A DNA stretch of 64,000 bases, from assembly GCA_944384995.1 (NCBI GenBank), contig CALWVN010000008.1, positions 1-64,000 on the forward strand, read 5' to 3'. A program made the translations under genes and the position numbers. Within the stretch, counting starts at the first letter, position 1, and every line of letters begins with the position of its first letter. The notes under the pieces are model-generated. The model ran no database searches. It had not been told where the DNA came from and worked only from the letters and a program-made list of their open reading frames with translations. Positions 35,285-46,598 of the stretch are shown here, in pieces. Origin of the DNA: an uncultured Clostridia bacterium. Lineage in GTDB: Bacteria > Bacillota > Clostridia > Oscillospirales > Acutalibacteraceae.

Positions 35285-37600
35285 ATGACGAAAAAATATA
35301 AACTCCACGAAGCCGCAAAGGATTTCAACGTCCCCAGCAAAAAGCTGGCGGATCTGCTGGGTAAATATTTCCCCGGCGAAAAGAAATCCCAGACGGCGCT
35401 TGAAGAAAAAGAACTGGATGTGCTGTTCGATGTGCTGACCGCCGAAAACGCGGTGGAATCTCTGGACAGCTATTTTGCCATGCAGCGCACTTCCGCGCCG
35501 AAAAAAGAAAAAGCTCCCGCCGCCAAGAAACCGGCTGCGGCGGACAAAAAGGCGGATGCTGCACCTGCACCCGCGAAAAAAGCAAAGGACCCCGCGAAAC
35601 CCATGCAATCCCGCACCAAAGGCGAGGTGCGCCACGTGGATACGCGTGCGGGCAACGTGGAGCTGGACAAATACAACGAGCGCTATGAAAACATCGCGCC
35701 TGTCAACAACCGCAACAACGGCGACAATGTCGTGCACAAGCAAAAGCTTAAACAGAAGTCGCAGCAGTACCGCCGTCAGGGCATGCGTTCGCGCAAGCGC
35801 GAGACCGAAAAGGAGCGCATGGCGCGTATCGCCGCCGAGCGCGCGAAGAAGCCCATCAAAGTTACGATCCCCGATGAGATCACGGTCGGTGAGCTTGCCT
35901 CCCGCCTGAAAATGACGGCGGCGGAGGTCATTAAAAAGCTGTTCGCCTTGGGGCAGATGGCGACCGTCAACGAGGTCATTGACTATGAGACGGCGGCGAT
36001 CGTTGCCTCCGAGCTTGGCGCGAAGGTCGAAAAAGAGGTCGTCGTGACGATCGAAGAACGCATCATCGACGACACCGAGGACGCCGAAGAGGATCTGCTT
36101 CCGCGCGACCCGGTCGTGGTGGTCATGGGCCACGTCGACCACGGCAAGACCTCCCTGCTTGATACGATCCGCCATACCGCGGTCACCGAGACCGAGGCGG
36201 GCGGCATCACGCAGCACATCGGCGCATACCGCGTCGATGTGGGCGGGCAGAAGATCACCTTCCTCGACACCCCCGGCCACGCGGCGTTCACCGCCATGCG
36301 TGCGCGCGGCGCACAGGCGACGGACATCGCCGTGCTGGTGGTCGCGGCGGACGACGGCATCATGCCGCAGACCATTGAAGCGATCAACCACGCGAAAGCT
36401 GCGGACGTCAGCATCATTGTTGCGATCAACAAAATGGATAAGCCCGGCGCTTCGACCGAAAAGATCATGCAGCAGCTTACCGAATACGAGCTCATCCCCG
36501 AAGAATGGGGCGGCGACGTGATCTGCGTGCCGGTCTCGGCGAAAACGGGCATGAACATTGACAAGCTGCTTGAATCCATCCTGCTTGTGGCGGAGATGAA
36601 GGAGCTCAAGGCCAACCCGAACCGTCCCGGCAAGGGCGTGGTCATCGAAGCGCGGCTCGATAAGGGGCGCGGTCCAGTGGCGACGCTGCTCGTACAGAAC
36701 GGCACGCTCAAAGCGGGCGATACCATCGTCGCAGGCATGGCGGTCGGCCGCGTGCGCGTCATGACCAACGACCGCGGGCAGCGTGTGGAAACGGCGGGAC
36801 CCTCTGTCCCCGTGGAGATCACCGGCCTTGTGGATGTCCCGCAGGCAGGCGACGCCTTTGACGCGGTCTCCGACGAACGGCTTGCGCGCGAGCTTGTGGA
36901 GCAGAGAAAGCACGATGCCAAGGAAGAGGAATTCAAACAGTTCCACAAAGTTACGCTTGACAACCTGTTCGCTTCTATCAACGAGGGCGAGGTCAAGGAA
37001 CTCGACATCATCGTCAAGGCAGACGTGCAGGGCTCCGTGGAGGCGGTTCGCCAGAGCCTCGAAAAGCTGTCGAACGACGAGGTGCACGTCAAGGTCATTC
37101 ACGGCGGCGTCGGCGCGGTCAGCGAATCCGATGTGATGCTCGCCAACGCTTCGAACGCCATCATCGTCGGCTTCAACGTGCGTCCCGACCCCGTGGCAAC
37201 GCAGCTTGCCGAACGCGACGGCATCGATATGCGCATGTACCGTGTCATTTACGACTGCATCGAGGAGATCGAGGCTGCCATCAAAGGTATGCTTGCGCCG
37301 AAATACCGTGAAGTGCAGCTCGGCCGTGCCGAGGTACGCAATGTGTTCAAGCTTTCCTCTGCGGGAACGATCGCAGGCTCCTATGTGCTTGACGGTAAGA
37401 TCACCCGCAACGCGCAGATCCGCGTTGTGCGCGACGGCGTTGTCATCACCGAGGACGCCATCGCATCGCTCAAGCGCTTTAAGGACGACGTCAAAGAGGT
37501 CGCGCAGGGCTATGAATGCGGCGTAGGGCTTGAAAAGTTCAACGACATCAAAGAGGGCGACGTGCTCGAAGCCTTCATCATGGAAGAATACCGCGATTAA
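35285..37600 (+). CDS. infB: Translation initiation factor IF-2
   Basis: 771 residues from the ATG at 35285. IF2_N domain (1-55), an Ala/Lys/Pro-rich linker (about 75-200), second IF2_N-like domain (about 205-260, [21 protein letters not shown]). The G domain follows with [27 protein letters not shown] and NKMDKPGA, then domains II-IV with [19 protein letters not shown] and the fMet-tRNA binding C-terminus ([14 protein letters not shown]). It delivers initiator tRNA and promotes subunit joining. Fourth translation factor gene of this operon. Confidence 0.97.
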   Translation: MTKKYKLHEAAKDFNVPSKKLADLLGKYFPGEKKSQTALEEKELDVLFDVLTAENAVESLDSYFAMQRTSAPKKEKAPAAKKPAAADKKADAAPAPAKKAKDPAKPMQSRTKGEVRHVDTRAGNVELDKYNERYENIAPVNNRNNGDNVVHKQKLKQKSQQYRRQGMRSRKRETEKERMARIAAERAKKPIKVTIPDEITVGELASRLKMTAAEVIKKLFALGQMATVNEVIDYETAAIVASELGAKVEKEVVVTIEERIIDDTEDAEEDLLPRDPVVVVMGHVDHGKTSLLDTIRHTAVTETEAGGITQHIGAYRVDVGGQKITFLDTPGHAAFTAMRARGAQATDIAVLVVAADDGIMPQTIEAINHAKAADVSIIVAINKMDKPGASTEKIMQQLTEYELIPEEWGGDVICVPVSAKTGMNIDKLLESILLVAEMKELKANPNRPGKGVVIEARLDKGRGPVATLLVQNGTLKAGDTIVAGMAVGRVRVMTNDRGQRVETAGPSVPVEITGLVDVPQAGDAFDAVSDERLARELVEQRKHDAKEEEFKQFHKVTLDNLFASINEGEVKELDIIVKADVQGSVEAVRQSLEKLSNDEVHVKVIHGGVGAVSESDVMLANASNAIIVGFNVRPDPVATQLAERDGIDMRMYRVIYDCIEEIEAAIKGMLAPKYREVQLGRAEVRNVFKLSSAGTIAGSYVLDGKITRNAQIRVVRDGVVITEDAIASLKRFKDDVKEVAQGYECGVGLEKFNDIKEGDVLEAFIMEEYRD

Positions 37601-37645
37601 CGCCGCGCAAACTACATTCGATATTACAAGCGGCAGGGGATGACA

Positions 37646-38002
37646 ATGGCAGGATATAAAACAGACAGGACCTCCGAGGACATCAAGCGCGAATTGGTCG
37701 CACTCCTGCGCGAACTCAAAGACCCGCGCGTCAAGGATAAAATGCTCACGGTCGTGCGCGTGGAGGTCAGCCGCGACCTTTCGGTAGCGAAAGTGTATGT
37801 CAGCGCGTTCGAGGGGCTTTCTACCGCCAAAGAAGCGGTGGAGGGCTTAAAAAGCGCGACGGGGTATCTGCGCCGCGAGGTCGGCGGGCGCTTAGGACTT
37901 CGCAAAACGCCGGAGCTTCGCTTTATTGCGGATGATTCCGTGGAACGCGGTATGGAGATCTTTGAGAAGATGAAGCACATCTCGGGAGGGGAAGATGCGT
38001 AA
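37646..38002 (+). CDS. rbfA: 30S ribosome-binding factor RbfA
   Basis: 118 residues from the ATG at 37646, which has GCAGGGG at good spacing; an in-frame ATG six bases upstream touches that site and is less likely. KH-like RbfA pattern: TDRTSEDIKRELVALLRELKDPRV, VTVVRVEVSRDLSVAKVYVS-type strand, YLRREVGGRLGLRKTPELRFIADDSVERGM. It assists 16S rRNA 5'-end maturation and cold adaptation. It overlaps nrnA by 8 bp. Confidence 0.94.
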   Translation: MAGYKTDRTSEDIKRELVALLRELKDPRVKDKMLTVVRVEVSRDLSVAKVYVSAFEGLSTAKEAVEGLKSATGYLRREVGGRLGLRKTPELRFIADDSVERGMEIFEKMKHISGGEDA

Positions 38003-38957
38003 CGTGACCGCAGAACAGGCGGCGGCGCTGCTTCGTTCCCAAGACCGTATTTTGATTTTGACGCACCGCAATCCGGACGGCGACACGCTCGGCAGCGGCT
38101 TTGCGCTGCTGCACGCGCTGCAACATCTCGGCAAGACGGCGCGCGTCGTCTGCGGCGACAAGATCCCGCCGAAGTACGATTATATGCGCCGCGATCTCCT
38201 TGACGAAGCGGACTTTCAGGAAGCGTTTGTCGTCGCAGTGGATATTGCCGACCGCAAGCTTTTGGGTGCACAGCTTGAAGCGGAATACGGCGAACGGGTC
38301 GATCTGTGCATCGACCACCACCTTTCCAACACGAAATACGCAGATGCACTGTTTTTAGAGGAGTGTGCGGCGACCTGTGAGCTTATCTACCGTGTGGTTG
38401 CGGCGTTGGGCGTCGAGGTCACGCCTGTGATCGCCGACTGCATTTACACCGGGCTTTCCACCGATACGGGGTGCTTCCGTTACTCCAACGTCACGCCCGA
38501 AACGCTTGAGCTTGCCGCCGATATGCTGCGAAGCGGCGCGAATTTTGACGACATCAACCGCGTCATGTTTGAGACCAAGACCAAGACGTATTTAAAGCTC
38601 GAAGCACTGGTGCTCGACTCGCTCGAACTGCTGTTCGGCGGGCGCTGCGCGCTGGTGACCATCACGCAGGAGATGTTCCGCCAAAGCGGCTCGAACGAAA
38701 CGGAGTGCGACGGTATCGCCTCCTTACCGCGCAAGATCGAGGGCGTTTCGGTGGGGCTTACTTTGCGCGAGCGTGAGGACGGCAGCTTTAAGGTGTCGGT
38801 GCGCACCTATGCCCCGTATGACGCTTCCGCGATTTGTGCGAAAATGGGCGGCGGCGGCCACGCGCGTGCGGCGGGCTGTGAGATCGAAGCGGACGCGCTC
38901 AAAACAGGGAAGGATCGGCTTTTAGACGCAGTCAGAACAGAATTGGAAACACAATGA
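37995..38957 (+). CDS. nrnA: DHH-family phosphoesterase, NrnA-like nanoRNase/pAp phosphatase
   Basis: 320 residues. DHH domain motifs: LTHRNPDGDTLGSGFAL, VAVDIADR, LCIDHHLSNT, YTGLSTDTGCFRYSN. The C-terminal DHHA1 domain ends with GGGGHARAAGCEI. Binds Mn2+ and degrades very short RNAs and 3'-phosphoadenosine 5'-phosphate. Typical position between rbfA and truB in Firmicutes. Start overlaps rbfA, end overlaps truB by ATGA. Confidence 0.92.
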   Translation: MRNVTAEQAAALLRSQDRILILTHRNPDGDTLGSGFALLHALQHLGKTARVVCGDKIPPKYDYMRRDLLDEADFQEAFVVAVDIADRKLLGAQLEAEYGERVDLCIDHHLSNTKYADALFLEECAATCELIYRVVAALGVEVTPVIADCIYTGLSTDTGCFRYSNVTPETLELAADMLRSGANFDDINRVMFETKTKTYLKLEALVLDSLELLFGGRCALVTITQEMFRQSGSNETECDGIASLPRKIEGVSVGLTLREREDGSFKVSVRTYAPYDASAICAKMGGGGHARAAGCEIEADALKTGKDRLLDAVRTELETQ

Positions 38958-39844
38958 CGGGATTTATCTGCATAGACAAACCGCAGGGGCTCACCTCCTT
39001 TACCGCGGCGAACCGCGCAAGGGCGATCCTCGGTGCAAAAAAAGCCGGGCATACCGGCACGCTCGACCCGATGGCGACCGGGGTGCTCCCCGTGGCGCTT
39101 TCGGGTGCTTCGCGTTTTATTGCCTTCCTGCCCGAGCATAAAAAGACCTATGTTGCGCGCGTGCGGCTGGGGCTTACGACCGATACGCTGGACATCACGG
39201 GCGAAGTGACGGGGGAATGCCCCGTAAATGTCACGAGAGAACAGGTGCAAAAAACGGTGCAAAGCTTCTTTGGTGAAAGCGAGCAGCTGCCGCCGATGTA
39301 CTCCGCCGTGTCGCAAAACGGCGTGCGGCTTTACGAATTGGCGCGCCGGGGGGAGACGGTCGAGCGCAAGCCGAGGCGCATCCGCATTTCGGAGCTTGTG
39401 CTTTCGGATATGACGAATACGGAATTTACCCTGCGCGTCACCTGCTCGGCGGGAACCTATATCCGATCGCTCGCACACGACATCGGGCAAAAGCTCGGAA
39501 CCGGTGCTGTGCTCACGGCGCTGCGCCGTACGGCGGCGAACGGGTTTTCCGAAACGGACTGTGTTACGCTTGAAGAACTTACGCACTTGCGCGATGAAAA
39601 CCGCCTCGGTGAAGTCCTGCACCCGGTGGATGCGAGTCTTGCCGTGTACCCCGCGCTGACGGTGACGGCGGCGCAGGGGGTGCGCTTTCAAAACGGCGGC
39701 GAGCTGCTCGCCGAACGCGTCAAAGGCTTAGAAAAAGCGGGGCTTTACCGCGTGTACGCGCCGGGAAACCGCTTTTTGGGGCTCGGCGAGCTGCCCGAAA
39801 ACGGCGAAAGCCTGCTTGTAAAGAGGGTGCTTGTCGATGGCTGA
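38954..39844 (+). CDS. truB: tRNA pseudouridine(55) synthase TruB
   Basis: 296 residues. Catalytic motif GHTGTLDPMATGVLPVALSGASR with the active Asp. Further TruB motifs are KTYVARVRLGLTTDTLD, PPMYSAVSQNGVRLYELARRG and VTCSAGTYIRSLAHDIG. The C-terminal part (about 225-296) is PUA-like and short. It makes pseudouridine 55 in the T-loop of tRNAs. Overlaps ribF by 8 bp. Confidence 0.95.
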   Translation: MTGFICIDKPQGLTSFTAANRARAILGAKKAGHTGTLDPMATGVLPVALSGASRFIAFLPEHKKTYVARVRLGLTTDTLDITGEVTGECPVNVTREQVQKTVQSFFGESEQLPPMYSAVSQNGVRLYELARRGETVERKPRRIRISELVLSDMTNTEFTLRVTCSAGTYIRSLAHDIGQKLGTGAVLTALRRTAANGFSETDCVTLEELTHLRDENRLGEVLHPVDASLAVYPALTVTAAQGVRFQNGGELLAERVKGLEKAGLYRVYAPGNRFLGLGELPENGESLLVKRVLVDG

Positions 39845-40739
39845 ACCAAAAAACTGCATTGCGCTTGGCACCTTCGACGGGCTGCATCGCGGCCACAGGC
39901 AGGTATTGGAACTGACCAAACGCGGCGGCGGTGTACCTTCGGCGCTGCTGTTCCAGGAGCACCCCGCCAAAGTCCTGTTTGGCATTGCACCCCCCGCGCT
40001 TTTGACTTCTGAGGACCGCGAGGCGCTGCTTCGGGAAGACGGCATTACGCCTTTATATGCGGATTTTCGCGCTATCCATGCGCTTCCTGCGCAGGAATTT
40101 TTTGAAGAGATCCTGCGAAAGCGGTTTTCGGCAGGTGTGCTTTGCTGCGGGGAAAATTACACATTCGGGAAAAATAAAACAGGAAATACCGCGCTTTTGC
40201 GCCGCTTCTGCGAAGCAGCGGGCGTGGAGCTTCGTGTGGCGCAGACCGCCTGCTTTGCCGGCGCGCCCGTGTCCTCGTCGCGCATCCGCCGCGCGCTCGA
40301 AAACGGCGAAGTGGAGCAGGCGAACGCTATGCTCGGCAGACCTTTTTCGTATGCGTTCAAGGTCGTGCACGGCGACCGCCGCGGCAGGCTGCTGCATTTT
40401 CCGACGATCAATCAGTTTTTCCCTAAGGGCTTTGTGCGCCCGAAGTTCGGCGTATATGCCGCCCGCGTGAACGTGGACGGTGCCTATCACCCTGCCGTAA
40501 CGAATTTCGGCGTGCGCCCGACCATCGGGACGGAAAGTGTGCGCAGCGAGACGTGTATTCTCGATTACGAGGGAGACCTGTACGGACAGCGTGTGCGCGT
40601 GGAGCTTTTAAAGTATCTGCGCCCCGAACAGAGATTTTCATCGCTTGACGCGCTTTCCACAGCCATCGAACGCGACAGCCGCCGCGCGCGGGAATATTTG
40701 GAAAAGGGTTGCAATCTTTGTGAAAATCCTGTAAAATAA
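39837..40739 (+). CDS. ribF: Bifunctional riboflavin kinase/FAD synthetase RibF
   Basis: 300 residues from the ATG at 39837 (AGAGGGTGC upstream). The FMN-adenylyltransferase domain has the nucleotidyl-transferase motif GTFDGLHRGHRQVL and a later SSSRIRRALENG. The riboflavin kinase domain begins near 180 with VVHGDRRGRLLHFPTINQFFP and continues PKFGVYAARVNVDG, NFGVRPTIG. It converts riboflavin to FMN and FAD. Last gene of the nusA-infB operon; a promoter for the next gene is embedded in its 3' end. Confidence 0.94.
   Translation: MAEPKNCIALGTFDGLHRGHRQVLELTKRGGGVPSALLFQEHPAKVLFGIAPPALLTSEDREALLREDGITPLYADFRAIHALPAQEFFEEILRKRFSAGVLCCGENYTFGKNKTGNTALLRRFCEAAGVELRVAQTACFAGAPVSSSRIRRALENGEVEQANAMLGRPFSYAFKVVHGDRRGRLLHFPTINQFFPKGFVRPKFGVYAARVNVDGAYHPAVTNFGVRPTIGTESVRSETCILDYEGDLYGQRVRVELLKYLRPEQRFSSLDALSTAIERDSRRAREYLEKGCNLCENPVK
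40709..40737 (+). promoter_or_regulatory. Promoter of the Fe-alcohol dehydrogenase gene
   Basis: TTGCAA (40709-40714), 17-bp spacer, TAAAAT (40732-40737), lying within the last codons of ribF. Confidence 0.6.
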
Positions 40740-40792
40740 TTATTATATCGGCAAATGTTTCTGCCAAAATCAATAAAGGACGGTGCGAAGCT

Positions 40793-42001
40793 ATGTGGGC
40801 TTTGAAAGTCGCGTATTACCGCGCATTCCAAAAAATCATGAAGGTGTTTATGTACTTCCTCGACTGGTCGGAGCCGCAGCTGCTGACCGGCCCCGGCTGC
40901 ATTCGGCAGCTGCCGGGCGTGATCGCGGACAAGGGCATCCAGAACATCCTGATCGTCACGGATAAGGGGCTTATGAATCTGCACCTGCTTGACGGCCTGT
41001 TTGAAGAGCTGAAAGCGAAGAATATCCATTACGTCGTCTATGACGGCGTGCAGCCGAACCCCTCCATCGAAAATATCGAAGAGGCGCGCGAGCTGTTCTT
41101 GCAGAACAACTGCGAGGGCATCATCGCCTTTGGCGGCGGCAGCCCCATGGATTGCGCAAAAGCCGCTGCTGCGCGTGTGGTGCGCCCGAACAAATCCATT
41201 CCGCAGATGCGCGGCGTCTTAAAGGTCATGCACAAGCTGCCGCCGTTCTATGCTGTGCCCACAACGGCGGGTACCGGCTCGGAAACGACGCTTGCGGCGG
41301 TCGTCTCCAACACGCAGACGCATGAAAAATACGCCATCAACGACCCCTCGCTTCGTCCGAAATTCGCGGTCCTCGACCCCGAGCTTACCGTGGGACTTCC
41401 CCCGCACATCACCTCGACCACAGGGTTAGACGCGCTTACCCACGCGGTAGAGGCGTACATCGGCAAGAGCAACGTAAAGTCCACCTCGGATTATGCCGAA
41501 AAGGCGACAAAGCTCATTTTTGAAAACTTGGAGACCGCCTATAACGACGGCAAGAACATCGAAGCGCGCAACAATATGCTGCTCGCGTCGTTCTATGCGG
41601 GCATGGCGTTCACGCGTGCCTACGTCGGCTATGTCCATGCCATCGCGCACAACCTCGGCGGCATGTACGGCATCCCGCACGGGCTTGCAAACGCCGTGAT
41701 ATTGCCCGTCGTGCTGGAGGAGTACGGCAGCGCGATCTATCCGCGCTTGGCAAAGCTTGCCGATATCGCGGGCGTCCCCGGCGTGAGCGAAGCGGACAAA
41801 GCGTGCAAGTTCATTGAAGCCATCAAGGGCATGAACGCGCGTATGAACATCCCCACGGGCTTTGCACAGATCCGCGACGAGGATGTCGAACTGATCGTGG
41901 AACGCGCCATGAAGGAAGCACATCCGCTGTATCCCACGCCGGTGATCTTCACGAAAGAACACCTGTGCGACATCGTCCGCAAACTGAAGATCGAGGAATA
42001 A
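40793..42001 (+). CDS. Iron-containing alcohol dehydrogenase
   Basis: 402 residues. Group III ADH motifs: IAFGGGSPMDCAKAAAARV (NAD site), VPTTAGTGSETTLAAVVS, LDALTHAVEAYIG and GYVHAIAHNLGGMYGIPHGLANAVILP. These carry the Asp and three His metal ligands. It reduces aldehydes to alcohols, or the reverse, in fermentation; substrate not predictable. The first 30 residues (WALKVAYYRAFQKIMKVFMYFLDW) are an unusual hydrophobic lead before the domain. Own promoter and terminator, so monocistronic. Confidence 0.92.
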   Translation: MWALKVAYYRAFQKIMKVFMYFLDWSEPQLLTGPGCIRQLPGVIADKGIQNILIVTDKGLMNLHLLDGLFEELKAKNIHYVVYDGVQPNPSIENIEEARELFLQNNCEGIIAFGGGSPMDCAKAAAARVVRPNKSIPQMRGVLKVMHKLPPFYAVPTTAGTGSETTLAAVVSNTQTHEKYAINDPSLRPKFAVLDPELTVGLPPHITSTTGLDALTHAVEAYIGKSNVKSTSDYAEKATKLIFENLETAYNDGKNIEARNNMLLASFYAGMAFTRAYVGYVHAIAHNLGGMYGIPHGLANAVILPVVLEEYGSAIYPRLAKLADIAGVPGVSEADKACKFIEAIKGMNARMNIPTGFAQIRDEDVELIVERAMKEAHPLYPTPVIFTKEHLCDIVRKLKIEE

Positions 42002-42014
42002 ACCGGATTTTTCC

Positions 42015-42049
42015 AAGCAGCAGTCTGCGTATGCGGGCTGCTGCTTTTT
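42015..42049 (+). terminator. Terminator after the Fe-alcohol dehydrogenase gene
   Basis: Stem AAGCAGCAG / CTGCTGCTT around a 14-nt loop, followed by TTTTT. Confidence 0.8.
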
Positions 42050-42101
42050 GCGATAGAACGGCGCGTTTTCGCAAAAAAATCCCTTGAAAGTGAAAAAACT
42101 G

Positions 42102-42130
42102 TTGATACTTGCGCCGATTTCTGCGATAAT
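42102..42130 (+). promoter_or_regulatory. Promoter of gltX
   Basis: TTGATA (42102-42107), 17-bp spacer, GATAAT (42125-42130). Confidence 0.7.
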
Positions 42131-42180
42131 AGACGCATACATTTTGAACCGACGGCAAATGCCGCCCGGGAGGAATTCTT

Positions 42181-43848
42181 TTGACCGACTGTGCAAAAAT
42201 CGCGGAGCTTCTGTTCCCGCACATCCAAAAAACGCCTGCCGATTTGGAGGCGCAATACCCGCCGCGTCAGCTCCCCGAGGGCGCGCGCGTGACCCGTTTT
42301 TCGCCGAGCCCCACGGGGTATCTGCACATCGGCGGGCTGTTCGGCGCGCTGGCGGACTATATGACCGCGCGGCAGTCCGGCGGCGTTGTATATTTACGCA
42401 TTGAAGACACCGACAAAAAACGCGAGATCGGCGACGGCGTTGCGGCGATCTTAGACGGGCTCGAAGCCTTCGGCATCACCTTTGACGAGGGCGTGACCAA
42501 AGACGGTGAGAAAGGCGCATACTGTCCGTATACACAGTCTGCGCGTGTAGAAATTTATCAGATCATGGCGAAAGACCTCGTGCGCCGCGGGCTTGCTTAT
42601 CCGTGCTTCTGCACAGCCGAGGAGCTTGCGGAATTGCGCGACCGGCAGGAGCGTGAGGGCGCGCTTTTGCGCGGCTACTTCGGGAAATACGCCAAGTGCC
42701 GCGACCTTTCGGACGAAGAGATCGAAGCGAACCTGAAAGCCGGCAAGCCCTATGTGCTGCGGCTGCGTTCGGACGGTGACGAAGCGCGCCGTATTGTGAT
42801 CGAGGATATGGCGCGGGGAAAACTCGAAATGCCCGAAAACATCATTGACGAGGTGCTATTAAAAAGCGACGGCGTGCCGACCTACCATTTCGCGCATATC
42901 TGCGACGACCATTTTATGCGTACCACACACGTTATCCGCGGCGAGGAGTGGCTGCCCTCTTTGCCGAAGCATATCGCGCTGTTTCGGGCATGCGGCTTCC
43001 GCGTGCCGAAATACGCCCACACCCCGCAGATCATGAAGATCGACGAGGAAACCGGCGGCAAGCGCAAGATCTCCAAGCGCAAGGACCCGGAGGCGGCGGT
43101 CAGCCATTTTGCCGAAGAAGGGTATCCGGCAGAGAGCGTCAAGGAATATCTGCTGACGCTGCTCAACTCCAATTTTGAGGACTGGCGGCGCGCGAACCCG
43201 ACGGCCCAGCTTACAGCGTTCCCCTTTAATCTTAAAAAATTGTCCGTGTCGGGCGCGCTGTTCGACATGGTAAAATTGCGCGACGTCAGCAAGCTGTGCA
43301 TTTCCCGCATGACTGCCGAAGCGGTGTACGAACGCACGCTCGCGTGGGCAAAGACCTATGACGAAGCGTTTGCGCGGCGGCTTGAAGCAGACCGCGAAAA
43401 GGCGCTCGGGATGCTCGCGCTCGACCGCGGCGGCAAAAAGCCGCGCAAGGATTTGGCGGCGTTTTCGGAAGTCAAGCCGTATTTCTCCTATATGTACGAC
43501 GATCTGTACAAAGCGGATTACACCCTGCCCGAACACATCGACCCGCGCGACGCGGCGGCGATTCTGGAGCAGTATGTAACGGTCTGGTCGCCTGAGGACG
43601 ACAAGGACACGTGGTTTGCGAAAGTGAAATCCATCTGTGCGCCGCTGGGCTTCGCCCCGGAGATGCGCGATTGGAAAGCGGACCCGGCAAGCTACAAAGG
43701 CAACGTCAGCGATGTGTCCACGGTGATCCGCGTGGCGGTCACGGGGCGCACCAACACCCCGGATCTTTGCACGATCCTGCGGCTTTTGGGGCGTGAGACC
43801 GTGCACGCGCGGCTGGCTTCGGCCGCGGCGTATTACAAAAGTATTTGA
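42181..43848 (+). CDS. gltX: Glutamate--tRNA ligase
   Basis: 555 residues from a TTG start at 42181; GGGAGGAATTC gives a strong ribosome site at the right distance and no ATG is nearby. Class I motifs: FSPSPTGYLHIGGLFGALAD (HIGH-like) and GGKRKISKRKDPEAA (KMSKS-like), with DTDKKREI and CFCTAEEL between. It is about 60-70 residues longer than common GluRS, through the N-terminal 35 residues and a long C-terminal anticodon region. Because glnS follows, it probably charges only tRNA-Glu. Confidence 0.92.
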   Translation: MTDCAKIAELLFPHIQKTPADLEAQYPPRQLPEGARVTRFSPSPTGYLHIGGLFGALADYMTARQSGGVVYLRIEDTDKKREIGDGVAAILDGLEAFGITFDEGVTKDGEKGAYCPYTQSARVEIYQIMAKDLVRRGLAYPCFCTAEELAELRDRQEREGALLRGYFGKYAKCRDLSDEEIEANLKAGKPYVLRLRSDGDEARRIVIEDMARGKLEMPENIIDEVLLKSDGVPTYHFAHICDDHFMRTTHVIRGEEWLPSLPKHIALFRACGFRVPKYAHTPQIMKIDEETGGKRKISKRKDPEAAVSHFAEEGYPAESVKEYLLTLLNSNFEDWRRANPTAQLTAFPFNLKKLSVSGALFDMVKLRDVSKLCISRMTAEAVYERTLAWAKTYDEAFARRLEADREKALGMLALDRGGKKPRKDLAAFSEVKPYFSYMYDDLYKADYTLPEHIDPRDAAAILEQYVTVWSPEDDKDTWFAKVKSICAPLGFAPEMRDWKADPASYKGNVSDVSTVIRVAVTGRTNTPDLCTILRLLGRETVHARLASAAAYYKSI

Positions 43849-43893
43849 TTTTGACATACAGCGCGCCTTGCGGCGCGAAGGAGGTTCTGACGA

Positions 43894-45582
<1,689 letters not shown>

Positions 45583-45625
45583 ACGGGCTGTGCGGTGAAA
45601 AAGGTGCGATAAAGGAGAATCGAAT

Positions 45626-46300
45626 ATGGCTAAGGTCAAGCAAAAAGGCGGCAAGGAGATCCTGTACCGTCTGGTGATGGCGGTACTCGCCGTGTGCGTG
45701 CCGATCGCGGCATATTTTTGCGACTATATATATGTTTTGACACAGTCCTCTGCGTTTCAGCTGCTTTCGCAGCTCGCGGGCAATTCCGAGGACACGGGCG
45801 AGACGGTGGAATCCTTGAGTCTGCACGAGCTGCGCACGGAATTCCTGCCGATGCTCGAGAGCTATTTCGGCGGCGATTCGGTGTCGCTGCCCGAATCCCT
45901 GAACGCGATCAAGCCCGCAGCGATCGCCTTCGCCGTATGCTTTGTGCTCGCGGTGGTGCTCGCCGTGGTGCTGCTGGTGTTCGCGATCGTGTCCAAGAAA
46001 AAGACCGTGCCGATGTGCATTGCGGGCGCGGGGATCTTAGTGATGATCGCCATGTATATCTCGTTTCATTATGTGGCGGCGCCGTTTTTGGACGGGACGA
46101 TCACGCTGTCTTCGTTTTTGCCGGAGTCCGTCGTCGGGACGCTGCTCGGCGGGCTGATCACGGTTTCGGTGTTCCGCTTGACAACGGGGTATTTCATCGA
46201 GCTTTTCCTGTTCATTGCCATGCTTTTGTGGGCGGGCGCGAACAAGCTGGTGGAGCTCGGTGACAAGCCGCCGAAGGTGAAAAAGGAAAAAGCGGCGTAA
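45626..46300 (+). CDS. Integral membrane protein of unknown function
   Basis: 224 residues with four predicted helices: about 14-38, 97-122, 128-148, and 165-210 (one or two). An external loop (about 45-92, acidic, NSEDTGETVESLSLHELRTEF) lies between helices 1 and 2. The C-terminus is Lys-rich (KPPKVKKEKAA). AAAGGAG ribosome site 44 bp after glnS; probably co-transcribed and ended by the terminator at 46326. No family recognised. Confidence 0.65.
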   Translation: MAKVKQKGGKEILYRLVMAVLAVCVPIAAYFCDYIYVLTQSSAFQLLSQLAGNSEDTGETVESLSLHELRTEFLPMLESYFGGDSVSLPESLNAIKPAAIAFAVCFVLAVVLAVVLLVFAIVSKKKTVPMCIAGAGILVMIAMYISFHYVAAPFLDGTITLSSFLPESVVGTLLGGLITVSVFRLTTGYFIELFLFIAMLLWAGANKLVELGDKPPKVKKEKAA

Positions 46301-46325
46301 AGCAAAACAGAAGCGTATACAGATC

Positions 46326-46361
46326 CACAGGGCGCAGTCAAACGACTGCGCCCTGTGTTTT
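46326..46361 (+). terminator. Terminator of the gltX-glnS operon
   Basis: 14-bp perfect stem CACAGGGCGCAGTC / GACTGCGCCCTGTG, AAAC loop, TTTT tail. Confidence 0.85.
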
Positions 46362-46394
46362 GCTGTGTCAATTTATTTGTGAATATATCTAACT

Positions 46395-46598
46395 TCAAAA
46401 CCGAATCTGCCCCGACAAAAGCCCATACAGCGCCACAAGGCCTAACGCGACCATACAATAGCCGCAAAACTGTACGCCCTCCAGCACGTCACAGACCACC
46501 CCCTCCGAGGGGCTGCGGCGCAAACGGCGGGCAATGAGCAGCGCAGCTGCCGCGCCGCTGAGAATGATAAAAACACTTAGGGAAATCAGCATGGTCAT
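46395..46598 (-). CDS. Tiny two-helix membrane protein coupled to a sensor kinase
   Basis: 67 residues with hydrophobic helices at about 4-24 and 45-65 joined by a basic RRLRRSPSEG loop and two Cys. Its ATG overlaps the stop codon of the upstream histidine kinase (ATGA), so translation is coupled. Small membrane proteins encoded with kinases can tune their activity; that role is inference here. The last gene of the minus-strand operon. Confidence 0.6.
   Translation of the reverse strand: MTMLISLSVFIILSGAAAALLIARRLRRSPSEGVVCDVLEGVQFCGYCMVALGLVALYGLLSGQIRF

Noticed and set aside
35228..37102. Long open frame on the minus strand (624 codons) opposite infB
   Set aside because: Shadow of infB: repeated V-x-R-D-H-type sequence, no recognisable domain, no start signal.
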